Source: Streptomyces vietnamensis
Lineage (GTDB): Bacteria; Actinomycetota; Actinomycetes; Streptomycetales; Streptomycetaceae
Length of the DNA stretch: 64,000 bases
Assembly: GCF_000830005.1 (NCBI RefSeq)
Contig: NZ_CP010407.1
Location: 6,460,001 to 6,524,000 of the forward strand
Reading direction: 5' to 3'
Within the stretch, counting starts at the first letter, position 1; the number at the start of each line of letters is the position of its first letter. This document shows, piece by piece, positions 52,962 to 61,548 of this stretch. The position numbers were made by a program, and so were the translations under genes. The notes under the pieces were generated by a model, which saw only the letters and a program-made list of their open reading frames with translations, was not told the DNA's origin and ran no database searches.

Positions 52962-53729
52962 CTACGGCCGTAGGGCAGCGCGGAGCTCCGGCTCCAGTAC
53001 GGAAGGACCGCGCGTCGCGAGAGCCGTGAGCGGATCGGTGCGCGGATCGGCCGACGACAGCCCCGAGAGCAGCCGCTGCCCGGCCGGGGACGCCCAGCGG
53101 GTGTACGGATACACCTCGATCCCCCCGATCAGCAGGCAGAGCCCCGCCCCGACCAGCGGCATCGCGAAACCGGCGATGACCGGGGCCCGCTCGTCCCCTG
53201 GCACGAGCAGCACCGCGACCGTCCCGAGCACCAGCGTCAGCAGGAACCCCGCCCGTACCGTCCGCACCCCGGCGGCCATCTCCCGGCGCGCCTCCTCGGA
53301 CACGGCGAGCCCCCGGGCCACGAGACCCTCCGCGAGGAGGCGTACGGAGTCGGCGGCGGCGACCACCGGACGCACGGCGGGAATCGGCGACTGCCCGCCG
53401 GGCCCGATGGCACCGAGCACCGCGCGCTCCAGCTCGTCCCCGGCGGCCGTGGCGTCCACGACCGTCGCCCAGCCGGTGTGCGCGAGCAGCAGCCGCCGCG
53501 CCCGGTGCATCGACACCAGGGTCAGATCGGTGACCCGGAACGGCCCGCCGGCGAGGTAGGCCGCCTCGCACACGGTGAGTTCACCCGTCCCCTCGGCATC
53601 CGTCTCCCCGACATCCGTCCCCTCGGCCGTCCCGTGGGGCCGGGCGGCGGCGAGCGAGGCACGGCACACCCGCACGCAGCCGACACCGGCCACGACGAAC
53701 GCCACCAGGAGGAGCGGAACCCAGATCAT
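52962..53729 (-). CDS. TIGR04222 domain membrane protein without Cys tail
   Basis: A 255-residue membrane protein resembling the TIGR04222 family. N-terminal helix (WVPLLLVAFVVAGVGCV), a soluble part with ELTVCEAAYLAGGPFRVTDLTLVSMHRARRLLLAHTGWATVV and PAVRPVVAAADSVRLLAEGLVARGLAVSEEARREM, two central/C-terminal helices (AGFLLTLVLGTVAVLLVPG, VIAGFAMPLVGAGLCLLIGGI), and a final TPLT-type tail LATRGPSVLEPELRAALRP. It lacks the Cys/Ser/Gly tail of its neighbour at 53778, from which it is 48 bp downstream. It is probably the third gene of the DUF692 operon. Possible partner or decayed paralogue of the tailed protein. Confidence 0.8.
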   Translation of the reverse strand: MIWVPLLLVAFVVAGVGCVRVCRASLAAARPHGTAEGTDVGETDAEGTGELTVCEAAYLAGGPFRVTDLTLVSMHRARRLLLAHTGWATVVDATAAGDELERAVLGAIGPGGQSPIPAVRPVVAAADSVRLLAEGLVARGLAVSEEARREMAAGVRTVRAGFLLTLVLGTVAVLLVPGDERAPVIAGFAMPLVGAGLCLLIGGIEVYPYTRWASPAGQRLLSGLSSADPRTDPLTALATRGPSVLEPELRAALRP

Positions 53730-53777
53730 GCCCCGGTTCTACGGGAGGACGGGCGCGATCGCCACCCGAATGGCCGC

Positions 53778-54821
53778 TCAGCTGCTGGAGCTGGAACACG
53801 AGCTGCTGGAGCTGGAACTCGAACACGAGCTGGAGCTGCCGCAGCTGGAACTCGAACCGCCGCAGCTGGAGCTGGAGCACGAGGAACCGGACGAGCAGGA
53901 GCCCGAGGAACAGGACCCGGACGAGCAGGACGAGCCGCCGCCCGAGCAGGAACTGCTTCCTCCCCCGCCCCCGCAGGAGCTGTTGGTCGCGCACCACTCG
54001 GTGGCCGCACCGAGGACGGCCGGGTCCGAGGACGAGAAGTGCGTCGGCGAGGGCCTCCGGCCGCGCCGGTTCCTCCGCGGCGGCGCGTAGAACCGGGCGG
54101 CGGCGACGAGCTGCTCCCGGAGCACCGGGTCCGGCAGTGCCCGCAGTCCGTGCACGGCCACGAGATGGCCGGGGTCCGCGAGGTGGCCGTGCTCCCGCCC
54201 GTACTCGAAGAGCGCACGGCGACCTGCCGGGGTGACCTGCCGGGCGGCGATCGACCCGCAGACGATGCCGGTGATGAAGGCGACGAACAGCATCGGCGCC
54301 ACCTTGAAGACGAACGGCAGCCGGAACTCGGGGGAGTCGGCGAGGTCGATCACCGTGAGGACGATCGAGACGGGGAAGAGAGCGAAGGCCGCCAGGACGA
54401 GGGCGCCGCACCAGCGTGCCGTGGTCCGCCGCGTCGCCGGGGCGACGACGAGGCCGCGCGCCGCGAGGGCGTCTCCGATCTCCTGGACCGCCGGGTGCCG
54501 CATCACGCCGAGCCGCAGGTGGTGCAGGGCCCCGTGCGGGGCGGCGGCGTGCTCCTGGAGCACGGCCCGCTCCACGGGGTCGTGCGCGGTGGGGCGGACG
54601 ACCGCGACGATGCCGGGGCCGCCGATCGCGAGCCTGCCGTCCGCCTGGAGGGCGGCGAGGGCGGTGTCGACGACGCGGGCCGGGCCGCCGTTGAGGAAGG
54701 CGACCTCGTACCGGTCGTGGACGGGCCCGCCGGTACCGCCGCGCGTCCGGACGACCCGGGTGATGACGAGGGCGATGCCGACGACGCCCGCCAGGTAGAC
54801 GAGGGCGATGAGGAAGTCCAT
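53778..54821 (-). CDS. TIGR04222 domain membrane protein with Cys/Ser/Gly tail, candidate MNIO substrate
   Basis: A 347-residue protein. Helices at about 2-20, 136-159 and 173-192 anchor it; residues 33-125 and 197-250 resemble TIGR04222 (YEVAFLNGGPARVVDTALAALQADGRLAI, HPAVQEIGDALAARGLVVAP). From residue 277 the tail is nearly only Ser, Cys and Gly, with Cys at 277, 283, 292, 299, 304, 309, 315, 320, 327, 333 and 342. Cys spacing is about 5-10 residues. The ATG at 54821 has GGAG six bases upstream and comes 2 bp after the DUF692 stop, so the two are translationally coupled. By analogy with MNIO precursors, the tail may be modified, but no leader-cleavage site is apparent. Confidence 0.85.
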   Translation of the reverse strand: MDFLIALVYLAGVVGIALVITRVVRTRGGTGGPVHDRYEVAFLNGGPARVVDTALAALQADGRLAIGGPGIVAVVRPTAHDPVERAVLQEHAAAPHGALHHLRLGVMRHPAVQEIGDALAARGLVVAPATRRTTARWCGALVLAAFALFPVSIVLTVIDLADSPEFRLPFVFKVAPMLFVAFITGIVCGSIAARQVTPAGRRALFEYGREHGHLADPGHLVAVHGLRALPDPVLREQLVAAARFYAPPRRNRRGRRPSPTHFSSSDPAVLGAATEWCATNSSCGGGGGSSSCSGGGSSCSSGSCSSGSCSSGSSCSSSSCGGSSSSCGSSSSCSSSSSSSSCSSSSS

Positions 54822-54823
54822 GG

Positions 54824-56212
54824 TCATCTCCGTACGAGGACGTGACGGGCGGCCCGTACGAGACGGGCGGCACGGCCCGGCGGGCGGCTGCCGGAACGGT
54901 CCTGCCACCACTCCGTGAGCCGCTGCCGTGCCGCCGGGTCCTCCGGGCGGCCGGCGAGCAGCAGGTGCTCGACGAAGTCGAGGGCGTCCCGGCGGTAGCC
55001 GCCGGTCATCGGACGGGACCTGGCGTACGCGAGGAACGCGGGCCGGTAGCCCTTGCCGAGGATCTCCGGAAGCTCCGGCGCGACCTTCGCGACGACCCCG
55101 GCCCGCTTGGCGGCGAGGGCGCGGCTCTGGACCGCGATCCGCCGGGTGTCGAAGCCTTCGGGGACGGGGGTGCCGGCGACGAGCGCGGACAGGAGGGAGG
55201 CCTGGGACACGGCGAGGCGCTGACGGGCGCCGTCTGCCGGTGCGGGGTCCTCGACGACGGGGGCCGCGCCCGGCATGGGGCCTCCCGAGACGCGCGCCCC
55301 GGCGCCGATCAGCAGCGGGGCCCGTCGGGGGGCGGGCACCTGCGGAAGGGCGCCGTGCTGGTGGGCTGCGCCGACCAGTTCCGCCCCGGCGGCACGCACG
55401 CCCACAGCAGAGATCGCCGCCAACTCCCGCGCGAGCTCCTCCGTCGGCGGGAAGTCGTCGTCCCGCTCCAGCAGCACCCCCGGCGGAGACACCCGGGACG
55501 CGAGGTCCGCCAGGATGTCGAGGACCGGCTTCGGCACCGGGTGGGCGTGGGTGTCGTGCCAGACGCCGTCCCGCTCGACCCCGCCCGCCACGTGCACGTA
55601 CGCGATCGCCTCGACCGGCAGCTCGGACAGGGCCCGGGCCGGGTCCTCGCCGCGGTTGACGTGGTTGGTGTGCAGGTTGGCGACGTCGATGAGGAGCCGT
55701 ACCCCCGTACGCTCCACCAGCTCCGCCAGGAACTGGCCCTCCGTCATCTCCTCGCCCGGCCAGGCGATCAGGGCCGCGATGTTCTCCAGGGCGAGCGGCA
55801 CGGGCAGCGCGTCCTGTGCGATGCGCACGTTCTCGCAGAGCACGTCGAGCGCGTCCCGGGTCCGGGGCACCGGCAGCAGGTGCCCCGCTTCGAGCAGCGG
55901 GGTCGCGGTGAGCGGCCCCCCGGCCCGTACGAACGCGATGTGCTCCGTGACCAGCGGCGCCCCCAGGGCCACCGCCTTCTCCCCGAGCGCCGCGAGCCGC
56001 GCCGGGTCCGGCCGGTCCGCGCCGCCGAGCCCGAGCGAGACGCCGTGCGGGACGACCGTCACGCCGCGCTCGCGCAGCCGGGTCAGGGAGTCGGGCAGAT
56101 GGTCCGCGCAGATGTTCTCCGCGACGACCTCCACCCAGTCGACTCCGGGCAGCGCCTCCACCGCCTCGGCGATCTCAGGACGCCACCCGATGCCGATGCC
56201 GAGTTCCGTCAT
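54824..56212 (-). CDS. DUF692 (MNIO) enzyme with fused C-terminal partner-like domain
   Basis: A 462-residue protein. Residues 1-270 form the DUF692 TIM barrel of multinuclear non-haem iron oxidative enzymes, which modify Cys or other residues in peptides. Candidate metal ligands are Glu32 (AEN), His56 (PHGVSL), Glu90/His91 (TEH), Glu143 (LEN), Asp176, Asn179, His181 and His184 (DVANLHTNH), His207 (VHVAGG), Asp220, His222 and His224 (HDTHAH), and Glu249. Residues about 328-462 form a helical domain starting [16 protein letters not shown], reminiscent of DUF2063-type precursor-binding partners and matching the SCO6045-like C-terminal domain. ATG 56212 follows GAAGGAGG. The Cys-tailed protein gene starts 2 bp downstream, suggesting enzyme and substrate. 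Confidence 0.9.
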   Translation of the reverse strand: MTELGIGIGWRPEIAEAVEALPGVDWVEVVAENICADHLPDSLTRLRERGVTVVPHGVSLGLGGADRPDPARLAALGEKAVALGAPLVTEHIAFVRAGGPLTATPLLEAGHLLPVPRTRDALDVLCENVRIAQDALPVPLALENIAALIAWPGEEMTEGQFLAELVERTGVRLLIDVANLHTNHVNRGEDPARALSELPVEAIAYVHVAGGVERDGVWHDTHAHPVPKPVLDILADLASRVSPPGVLLERDDDFPPTEELARELAAISAVGVRAAGAELVGAAHQHGALPQVPAPRRAPLLIGAGARVSGGPMPGAAPVVEDPAPADGARQRLAVSQASLLSALVAGTPVPEGFDTRRIAVQSRALAAKRAGVVAKVAPELPEILGKGYRPAFLAYARSRPMTGGYRRDALDFVEHLLLAGRPEDPAARQRLTEWWQDRSGSRPPGRAARLVRAARHVLVRR

Positions 56213-56380
56213 GTCCCCCTCCTTCGGTACTCAGTCCCCCACCTGATGGCCCAGGTGGAAACGTTCGAACCCCAGGAGGGGGACGTTCAGAGCTTCATTT
56301 GAGGTTCGGCCGCTGTGAGCTTCGAGACAGTCGGGCCGTACGTCGTTTCCCGTGGCGGCTGTTCGACCAAGATCACGTCC

Positions 56381-57334
56381 ATGGACACCGCAGACCTGTA
56401 CCGACGTTTCGCGGAGCGGGAGGCCCACGGGCACTCCGCCCGCTACGAGGAGCTGGCCGTCCGCGTGGCGGCGGACGAGAAGCTGATCGCCCTCATCGAG
56501 CAGCTGCCCGAGCCGAAGCGGCAGCCGAACCTGCTCCTGGCCGCGGTGCGCCACCTCGACGGGCCCCTGCGGGACCCGGAGGAGTTCACGGCCTGGGTCG
56601 TCGCCTCCTGGGACCGGGTGCGGACGACGATGCTGGGACGCCGTACGCAGACGAACGAGGCCGGCCGCTGCGCCACCCTGCTCCCGCTGCTCGCGGCGCT
56701 GCCGCAGCCGCTCGCCCTGATCGAGGTCGGTGCCTCGGCCGGCCTGTGTCTGTACCCGGACCGGTACCGGTACCGGTACGACGACGGCGCCGCCTTCGGC
56801 CCGGCCGACAGCCCGGTCACCCTGACCTGCCGCACGTCCGGCCCCGTACCGCTGCCCGAACGGCTGCCCGAGGTCGTGTGGCGCGCCGGGATCGACCTCA
56901 ACCCCCTCGACGTCCGTGACGCCGACGACATGCGGTGGCTGGAGTCCTTGGTCTGGCCCGAACAGACGGACCGCGCGGACCGGTTGCGGAACGCCGTGCG
57001 CATCGCGCGCGCGGAGCCGCCGCACCTCGTCCGCGGCGACCTCAACGAGACGGTCCGCGAGCTGGTCTCCCAGGCCCCGCAGGGCGCCACCCCCGTGGTC
57101 TTCCACAGCGCGGTCCTGTTCTATCTGCCGCCGGAGGCCCGGGAGGCCTTCACCGAGACGATGCGCGGCCTCCCCGCCCGCTGGATCTCGAACGAGGCCA
57201 CGAGCGTCCTGCCGTCCGTGGCGTCCCGCCTCCCACGCCCCGCACCGCAGGACCGGGCGGTGTTCGCCCTGGCCCTCGACGAACAGCCGCTGGCCTTCAC
57301 GGGACCGCACGGCCAGTCACTGGAGTGGTTCTAG
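56381..57334 (+). CDS. DUF2332 protein
   Basis: A 317-residue protein with the DUF2332 pattern: MDTADLYRRFAEREAHGHSARYEELAVRVAADEKLI, QTNEAGRCATLLPLLAALPQPLALIEVGASAGLCLYPDRY (a SAM-binding-like glycine loop), DLNPLDVRDADDMRWLESLVWPEQ, and ATPVVFHSAVLFYLPPEAREAF. Sequence features resemble a Rossmann methyltransferase, but the activity is not established. ATG 56381 is the usual start; a GTG at 56315 also reads in frame and would add 22 residues. It is divergent from the DUF692 operon with 168 bp between the starts, which holds both promoters. Confidence 0.8.
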   Translation: MDTADLYRRFAEREAHGHSARYEELAVRVAADEKLIALIEQLPEPKRQPNLLLAAVRHLDGPLRDPEEFTAWVVASWDRVRTTMLGRRTQTNEAGRCATLLPLLAALPQPLALIEVGASAGLCLYPDRYRYRYDDGAAFGPADSPVTLTCRTSGPVPLPERLPEVVWRAGIDLNPLDVRDADDMRWLESLVWPEQTDRADRLRNAVRIARAEPPHLVRGDLNETVRELVSQAPQGATPVVFHSAVLFYLPPEAREAFTETMRGLPARWISNEATSVLPSVASRLPRPAPQDRAVFALALDEQPLAFTGPHGQSLEWF

Positions 57335-57543
57335 CGCCCCGACAGCCCAGACGTGCAGGGCGTCGCCGGACTCGGACGGTGTCGCCCAGGCGCCGTTCCC
57401 GAGTGCGGTCGGCTGACCGGAGGGCGGGGACGGTGGCGTGGAGTCGAGCCTGCACGGACATGTGGATCTCCCGGGGACGTAGACGCGGCGCACACTACGG
57501 CAGGGTCCGACACCCGGCCGCGCGGTCACCGGCCGGGCAGCGG
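57335..57543. other. Intergenic gap without a gene
   Basis: This 209-bp stretch between the convergent ends of the DUF2332 and Pth2-like genes has no supported gene. Short GC-rich frames lack ribosome sites and family features, and I see no clear terminator. Confidence 0.6.
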
Positions 57544-58254
57544 TCAGGCCCGGGGGAGACGCAGGCGGGAGGCGAAGAGGGCGCTGCCCTCGGACACCAC
57601 CGTGCACGAGCCCGGGGCGATCTCCGTGAAGCCCGCGTCGCGGACGACCGGGAGGCCGCTCGTCGTCAGGGTCGGCCAGGCCTCGGCCGTCGCGGTCCGC
57701 ACCGCGAGCGGGAAGCCCGCCTCCTGCCACGCCTTGCGGTCCGCTTCGTCCATCGCCCACCACAGCAGCTGCGCCCCGTGGCCGGCCTGGGCCATTGCCT
57801 TGCCCGCCGACATGTCGAGTTCCGGGTTCATCCACAGCACCGCCGCACCCTCCGGAACGGGGCCGGGCGCCGTCGGGTCGTCCAGGTCCGTGCCCGAGAC
57901 CTGGAGCTTCGCGAGCTCCTTGGGCCAGCCGTCGAGCGGGACCGGCGGGAAGACCCGTACCTCCGCCTCCGTACCGGTCACCGTGATGCCCGGCAGGGTG
58001 TTCGCGCGCCGCCACTCCGCGCCGCGCGCCCGGCGCACCACCTTGCGGATCCGGGCGTCCTGCCAGTCGGTGATCGCCTGCGCCCATTCGCCCTCGCCGA
58101 GGGAGCGGTCGTCGGTCAGGATCTCCAGGACGGCCCGCGCCGCGGTCTCCAGGGCGTCGGTACGGGCCGGGGGCGCGTCGCGCTCGATCCGGACGACCAG
58201 GGGGAGGACGAACTGGGGCTTCTCGTCGCGGAGATCGGTCTCGTTGCTGCTCAC
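57544..58254 (-). CDS. Peptidyl-tRNA hydrolase 2 (Pth2)-like protein
   Basis: A 236-residue protein whose C-terminal half resembles Pth2: ELDMSAGKAMAQAGHGAQLLWWAM, RKAWQEAGFPLAVRTAT and a strongly Pth2-like end GLPVVRDAGFTEIAPGSCTVV. The N-terminal half (about residues 1-115) is not part of the classical family and has no motif I recognise. Such proteins are annotated as peptidyl-tRNA hydrolases in Streptomyces, but the typical Pth enzyme (Pth1) is elsewhere, so the real substrate is unproven. The GTG at 58254 has only a weak ribosome site. Confidence 0.75.
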   Translation of the reverse strand: MSSNETDLRDEKPQFVLPLVVRIERDAPPARTDALETAARAVLEILTDDRSLGEGEWAQAITDWQDARIRKVVRRARGAEWRRANTLPGITVTGTEAEVRVFPPVPLDGWPKELAKLQVSGTDLDDPTAPGPVPEGAAVLWMNPELDMSAGKAMAQAGHGAQLLWWAMDEADRKAWQEAGFPLAVRTATAEAWPTLTTSGLPVVRDAGFTEIAPGSCTVVSEGSALFASRLRLPRA

Positions 58255-58325
58255 CCGGCAAGTCTGCCATTGAGGTGAGGAGCGATTCTTGTGGGAATCA
58301 TCGCTTCCGGGACAGGATGCCCCTC

Positions 58326-59000
58326 ATGAAGAGCGATCTTTTTGCCGGTGAACACCTCGCCGAGGCGGCGACCTTCCCGGGGATGACCCTCCAGAACGCC
58401 AAATCGGTCAAGTACACCGTGAACGGTGAGATGCACGCCCGCCAGGGTTCGATGATCGCCTTCCGCGGCGACCTCCAGTTCGAACGCAAGGGCCAGGGCA
58501 TCGGCGGCATGCTCAAGCGGGCCGTCACCGGCGAGGGCCTGGCGCTGATGGCCGTGCGCGGCCAGGGCGAGGCCTGGTTCGCGCACGAGGCGCAGAACTG
58601 CTTCATCGTCGAGATCGAGCAGGGCGAGGCCTTCACCGTCAACGGCCGCAACGTGCTCTGCTTCGACGCCACCCTCCACTACGACATCCGCACCGTGAAG
58701 GGCGCCGGCATGACCGGCGGCGGCCTCTTCAACTCCGTCTTCTCCGGTTACGGCAAGATCGCCCTGATGTGCGAGGGCAACCCGATCGTCATCCCCGTCA
58801 CCCCGCAGGCCCCGGTGTACGTCGACACCGACGCCGTCGTCGGCTGGAGCGAGCAGCTCCACACCTCCCTGCACCGCTCGCAGTCCCTCGGCTCGATGAT
58901 CCGCGGCGGCTCGGGCGAGGCGGTGCAACTGAAGCTGGAGGGCCAGGGCTTCGTCGTCGTCCGGCCGAGCGAGCTCACCCCGCAGAAGACCGCGAACTGA
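58326..59000 (+). CDS. AIM24 family protein
   Basis: A 224-residue protein of the AIM24 family (related to mitochondrial AIM24). It shows the internal repeat of beta strands: FPGMTLQNAKSVKYTVNGEMHARQGSMIAFRGDLQFERK, LALMAVRGQGEAWFAHEAQNCFIVEIEQGEAFTVNGRNVLCFDATLHYD and GKIALMCEGNPIVIPVTPQAPVYVDTDAVVGWSEQ. The biochemical function is unknown; a role in membranes has been proposed for relatives. The ATG at 58326 has AGGA upstream; an ATG at 58317 is possible. It is 10 bp before the ABC ATPase gene. Confidence 0.88.
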   Translation: MKSDLFAGEHLAEAATFPGMTLQNAKSVKYTVNGEMHARQGSMIAFRGDLQFERKGQGIGGMLKRAVTGEGLALMAVRGQGEAWFAHEAQNCFIVEIEQGEAFTVNGRNVLCFDATLHYDIRTVKGAGMTGGGLFNSVFSGYGKIALMCEGNPIVIPVTPQAPVYVDTDAVVGWSEQLHTSLHRSQSLGSMIRGGSGEAVQLKLEGQGFVVVRPSELTPQKTAN

Positions 59001-59010
59001 GGCTCTCGCA

Positions 59011-59967
59011 TTGAGGCTGGAGCACGTCGGGCGGCGGCACGGCCTTCGCGGGCCGTGGGTCCTGCGGGAGGTCTCGCTCGACCTGTCCGCCGCCGCCCTC
59101 GTGCGGGTCGTCGGCACCAACGGCACCGGCAAGTCCACCCTTCTCCGGCTGCTCGCCGGCGTCGACGCGCCCACCGAGGGCCGCGTCACCGGCCGTCCCG
59201 CCCGCACCGCGTACGTCCCCGAGCGTTTCCCGGTCGCCCTTCCCTTCACGGCCCTCGACTACCTGGTCCACCTCGGCCGCGTCCAGGGCCTCGGCCGGGC
59301 GGCGGCGCGGGCCCGGGCGGGGGAGTGGCTGGAGCGCTTCGGGGCCGGCGAGCACGCGCGTACGGGGCTCGCGGAGCTCTCCAAGGGCACCAGCCAGAAG
59401 GTCGCCGTCGCCCAGGCCCTCCTCGCCGACCCGGCCCTGCTCGTCCTCGACGAGGCCTGGACCGGCCTCGACACCGGCGCCCGCGCCGAACTGGACGCCG
59501 CCGTCCGCGAACGCCTCGCGGCGGGCGCGACGGTGGTCTTCGTCGACCACGACCCCCGTCGCCTTGAGGGGGAGGCGGGGGTCGTGTACGGGGTGGAGGC
59601 GGGCCGGGTACGGGAACTGACGCCGTCACCGGCGGGGGCCGCGGCGGCGACGACCGGCCTGCCGGAGACGCGGACCGGTCTTCCGGCGGCCGGGCCCGAG
59701 CTCGCGTCTGCGGTCGGGTCCGGTCTCTCGCCCGCGGTCGGGCTCGTGGCCGGTCCGGTTCCGGGCCTGGCCCTCGTCCGCATCGTCGCCTCCGGTGGTT
59801 CGGCGCTGCCCGGGCGGCTGCCCGGGGACCCGGTCGTCGCCCCCGGCGCCGACGGTCGCACCACCGTCCTCACCGTGGGCGCCGCGCACTCCGACGCCCT
59901 CCTCGGCGTGCTCCTCGCCGCCTCCTGGCACATCCACCACCTCGGCACCGAAGGCGTACGGGTATGA
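59011..59967 (+). CDS. ABC transporter ATP-binding protein with variable C-terminal extension
   Basis: A 318-residue ATPase. Walker A is GTNGTGKST, the signature LSKGTSQK (instead of LSGGQ), Walker B LLVLDEAW, and the switch FVDHD. The ATPase domain ends near residue 200; the rest is a low-complexity linker (TTGLPETRTGLPAAGPELA) followed by a small domain of about 70 residues. The start is TTG at 59011, with TGAGG about nine bases upstream. It overlaps the permease gene by 4 bp (ATGA). Probably an exporter pair; the substrate is unknown. Confidence 0.82.
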   Translation: MRLEHVGRRHGLRGPWVLREVSLDLSAAALVRVVGTNGTGKSTLLRLLAGVDAPTEGRVTGRPARTAYVPERFPVALPFTALDYLVHLGRVQGLGRAAARARAGEWLERFGAGEHARTGLAELSKGTSQKVAVAQALLADPALLVLDEAWTGLDTGARAELDAAVRERLAAGATVVFVDHDPRRLEGEAGVVYGVEAGRVRELTPSPAGAAAATTGLPETRTGLPAAGPELASAVGSGLSPAVGLVAGPVPGLALVRIVASGGSALPGRLPGDPVVAPGADGRTTVLTVGAAHSDALLGVLLAASWHIHHLGTEGVRV

Positions 59968-60614
59968 CGGCGCTCCTGCGCTACCAGTCGGGTCTGCTGC
60001 TCCGCTCCCAGCGCTGGCTGGCGCCGCTGCTCCTGTACGCGGCCTTCATCGGCGTCGGCGTCCAGGCCGGCGAACCGGTGCTCGGCGCGCTCGGCTTCAG
60101 CGCCGCCGCCCTGCTCCCGGTGTCCGCCTGGACCGTACGGATCTGCCTCACCCAGGAGCCGCCCGCCGCCCGCGGCGTGGTCGCGGCGGCGGCCGGCCGG
60201 GGCCGTGCGCATCTCGCGGCGCTGCTCACCGGGGCCGCCTGGCCGGTCCTCGTCGGTACGGTCGCCGTGCTCGCGGTGACGGCGATCGCCGATCGGCGCG
60301 GGGTCACCGTGCCCGCCGCGGTCTCCGCCGGGCTGCTCGCGGCGTCGGCCTGCGCCCTGACGGGAGCCGTCGTCGGCGCGTTGGCCTCCCGCCCGTTCGT
60401 CCGGGCTCCCGGCTGGTCCCTCGCGGCCCTGGTCCTCGGGTCGCTCCTCGCGCTCGTGACGACCGGTTCCCCGGCCAAGTACGCCATGACCGCCCTCGTC
60501 ACCGGAGCCCGTACGACGACCGCCGACCCGCCCTGGCTCGCCTGCGCCGGCGCGCTGCTCCTGGCGGCGGCGACGGCGGCGCTCGCGTCCCGGGCGACGG
60601 CCCGCCTGGAGTGA
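59964..60614 (+). CDS. ABC-type membrane protein (permease partner)
   Basis: A 216-residue integral membrane protein with about five to six hydrophobic segments (LAPLLLYAAFIGVGVQ, VLGALGFSAAALLPVSAWTV, HLAALLTGAAWPVLVGTVAVLAVTAI, AAVSAGLLAASACALTGAVVGALA, LAALVLGSLLALVTTG, LACAGALLLAAATAALA). It has no family signature I can place but its ATGA overlap with the ATPase gene makes it the likely permease. It is convergent with the deacetylase gene, 11 bp apart. Confidence 0.75.
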   Translation: MTALLRYQSGLLLRSQRWLAPLLLYAAFIGVGVQAGEPVLGALGFSAAALLPVSAWTVRICLTQEPPAARGVVAAAAGRGRAHLAALLTGAAWPVLVGTVAVLAVTAIADRRGVTVPAAVSAGLLAASACALTGAVVGALASRPFVRAPGWSLAALVLGSLLALVTTGSPAKYAMTALVTGARTTTADPPWLACAGALLLAAATAALASRATARLE

Positions 60615-60625
60615 GGCGTCGGGCC

Positions 60626-61522
60626 CTAGCGGCTCATGAGCTCCGAGACCTTCACGAAGCGGTAGCCGCGGGCCCGGAGCTCCGGGACGATCCGGCGGAT
60701 CGCCCGCTCGGTCACGGGGGCCGCGCTGCGCGTGCAGTGCATGACGACGAGCGAACCGGGCTTCACCCCGTCGAGGACCTGTTCGGCGACGGCGTCGGCG
60801 TCCTTCGCGAAGGCGTCGCCGCTGACCACGTCCCACTGGACCGCGGTGACCCCGACGGGGGCGAGGGCGCGCAGGGCCGCGTCGTCGTAGCAGCCGCCGG
60901 GGAAGCGGAAGTACGGGACGACGTTGACGGCCCCGGCGTCCCGGAAGGAGTCGAAGGCGCGCTGCACGTCGGACGCCATGTCGGGCCCGGGGACGGTCGG
61001 CAGGCCGTAGCAGGGGGACGCGAAGGCGTAGTGGCTGTAGGAGTGGTTGGCGATCTCGAAGCGGGGGTCGCCGCCGATGGACTTGGCCTGGTCCGGGTAC
61101 TCCTCCGCCCAGCGGCCGGTCATGAACACGGTCGCGTCCACCTTGAGCCGGCGCAGGGTCGCGATGAGCTCGGGGTTGTCGAAGTGCTCGCCGCGCGCGG
61201 CCCGGGGGCCTTGATCGGCCGTCATGTCGGCGTCGAAGGTGAGCGCGACGACCTTCTCGGTGCCCTTGGCGCGGCGCATGTACACGGGGGTGAGGCCGCC
61301 GGGCCCGGGCGCCATGGTCGGCGGGGCGGCGGGCACGCGCGCGGGCTTCGGGCCGGGGGCGGCGGCGCTGGGCTCGGCCGAGGGGCTCGTGGAGACCGAG
61401 GGGCTCGTGGAGACGGCCGCCTTCGCCTTGGGCGCCGGGTTCTCGGCCGCGCCGGTGCCGCAGCCGACGAGGGCGGCGCCCAGGAGACCGAGCGCCGCCA
61501 TCTTTCGTACAGAAGTGTTCAC
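60626..61522 (-). CDS. Polysaccharide deacetylase (CE4) lipoprotein
   Basis: A 298-residue lipoprotein. GTG 61522 gives a signal and lipobox GAALVGCG. A Pro/Ala/Ser linker of about 60 residues leads to the NodB domain. Metal site: VALTFDADMT (Asp-Asp, where the usual motif is TFDDG), HSYSH (two His). Other motifs: RFPGGCYDDAAL, WDVVSGDA, GSLVVMHCTRS and a final helix. So the domain should deacetylate peptidoglycan or chitin-like polymers at the surface. The second Asp of TFDDG lies within DAD, so the fine geometry may differ. The GATCGG palindrome sits directly upstream of the start. Confidence 0.88.
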   Translation of the reverse strand: MNTSVRKMAALGLLGAALVGCGTGAAENPAPKAKAAVSTSPSVSTSPSAEPSAAAPGPKPARVPAAPPTMAPGPGGLTPVYMRRAKGTEKVVALTFDADMTADQGPRAARGEHFDNPELIATLRRLKVDATVFMTGRWAEEYPDQAKSIGGDPRFEIANHSYSHYAFASPCYGLPTVPGPDMASDVQRAFDSFRDAGAVNVVPYFRFPGGCYDDAALRALAPVGVTAVQWDVVSGDAFAKDADAVAEQVLDGVKPGSLVVMHCTRSAAPVTERAIRRIVPELRARGYRFVKVSELMSR

Positions 61523-61541
61523 GATCGGAAGTTAACCGATC
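61523..61541. promoter_or_regulatory. Inverted repeat upstream of the deacetylase
   Basis: GATCGG (61523-61528) and CCGATC (61536-61541) are separated by AAGTTAA and lie directly before the start codon, suggesting an operator. Confidence 0.45.
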
Positions 61542-61548
61542 AAAGTGA

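Noticed and set aside
53575..54090. A plus-strand frame rich in Glu and Leu (HELLELELEHEL) opposite the Cys-tailed gene
   Set aside because: It is the antisense of the Ser/Cys/Gly tail. The tail belongs to a longer conserved membrane protein with its own ribosome site, whereas the plus frame has none.
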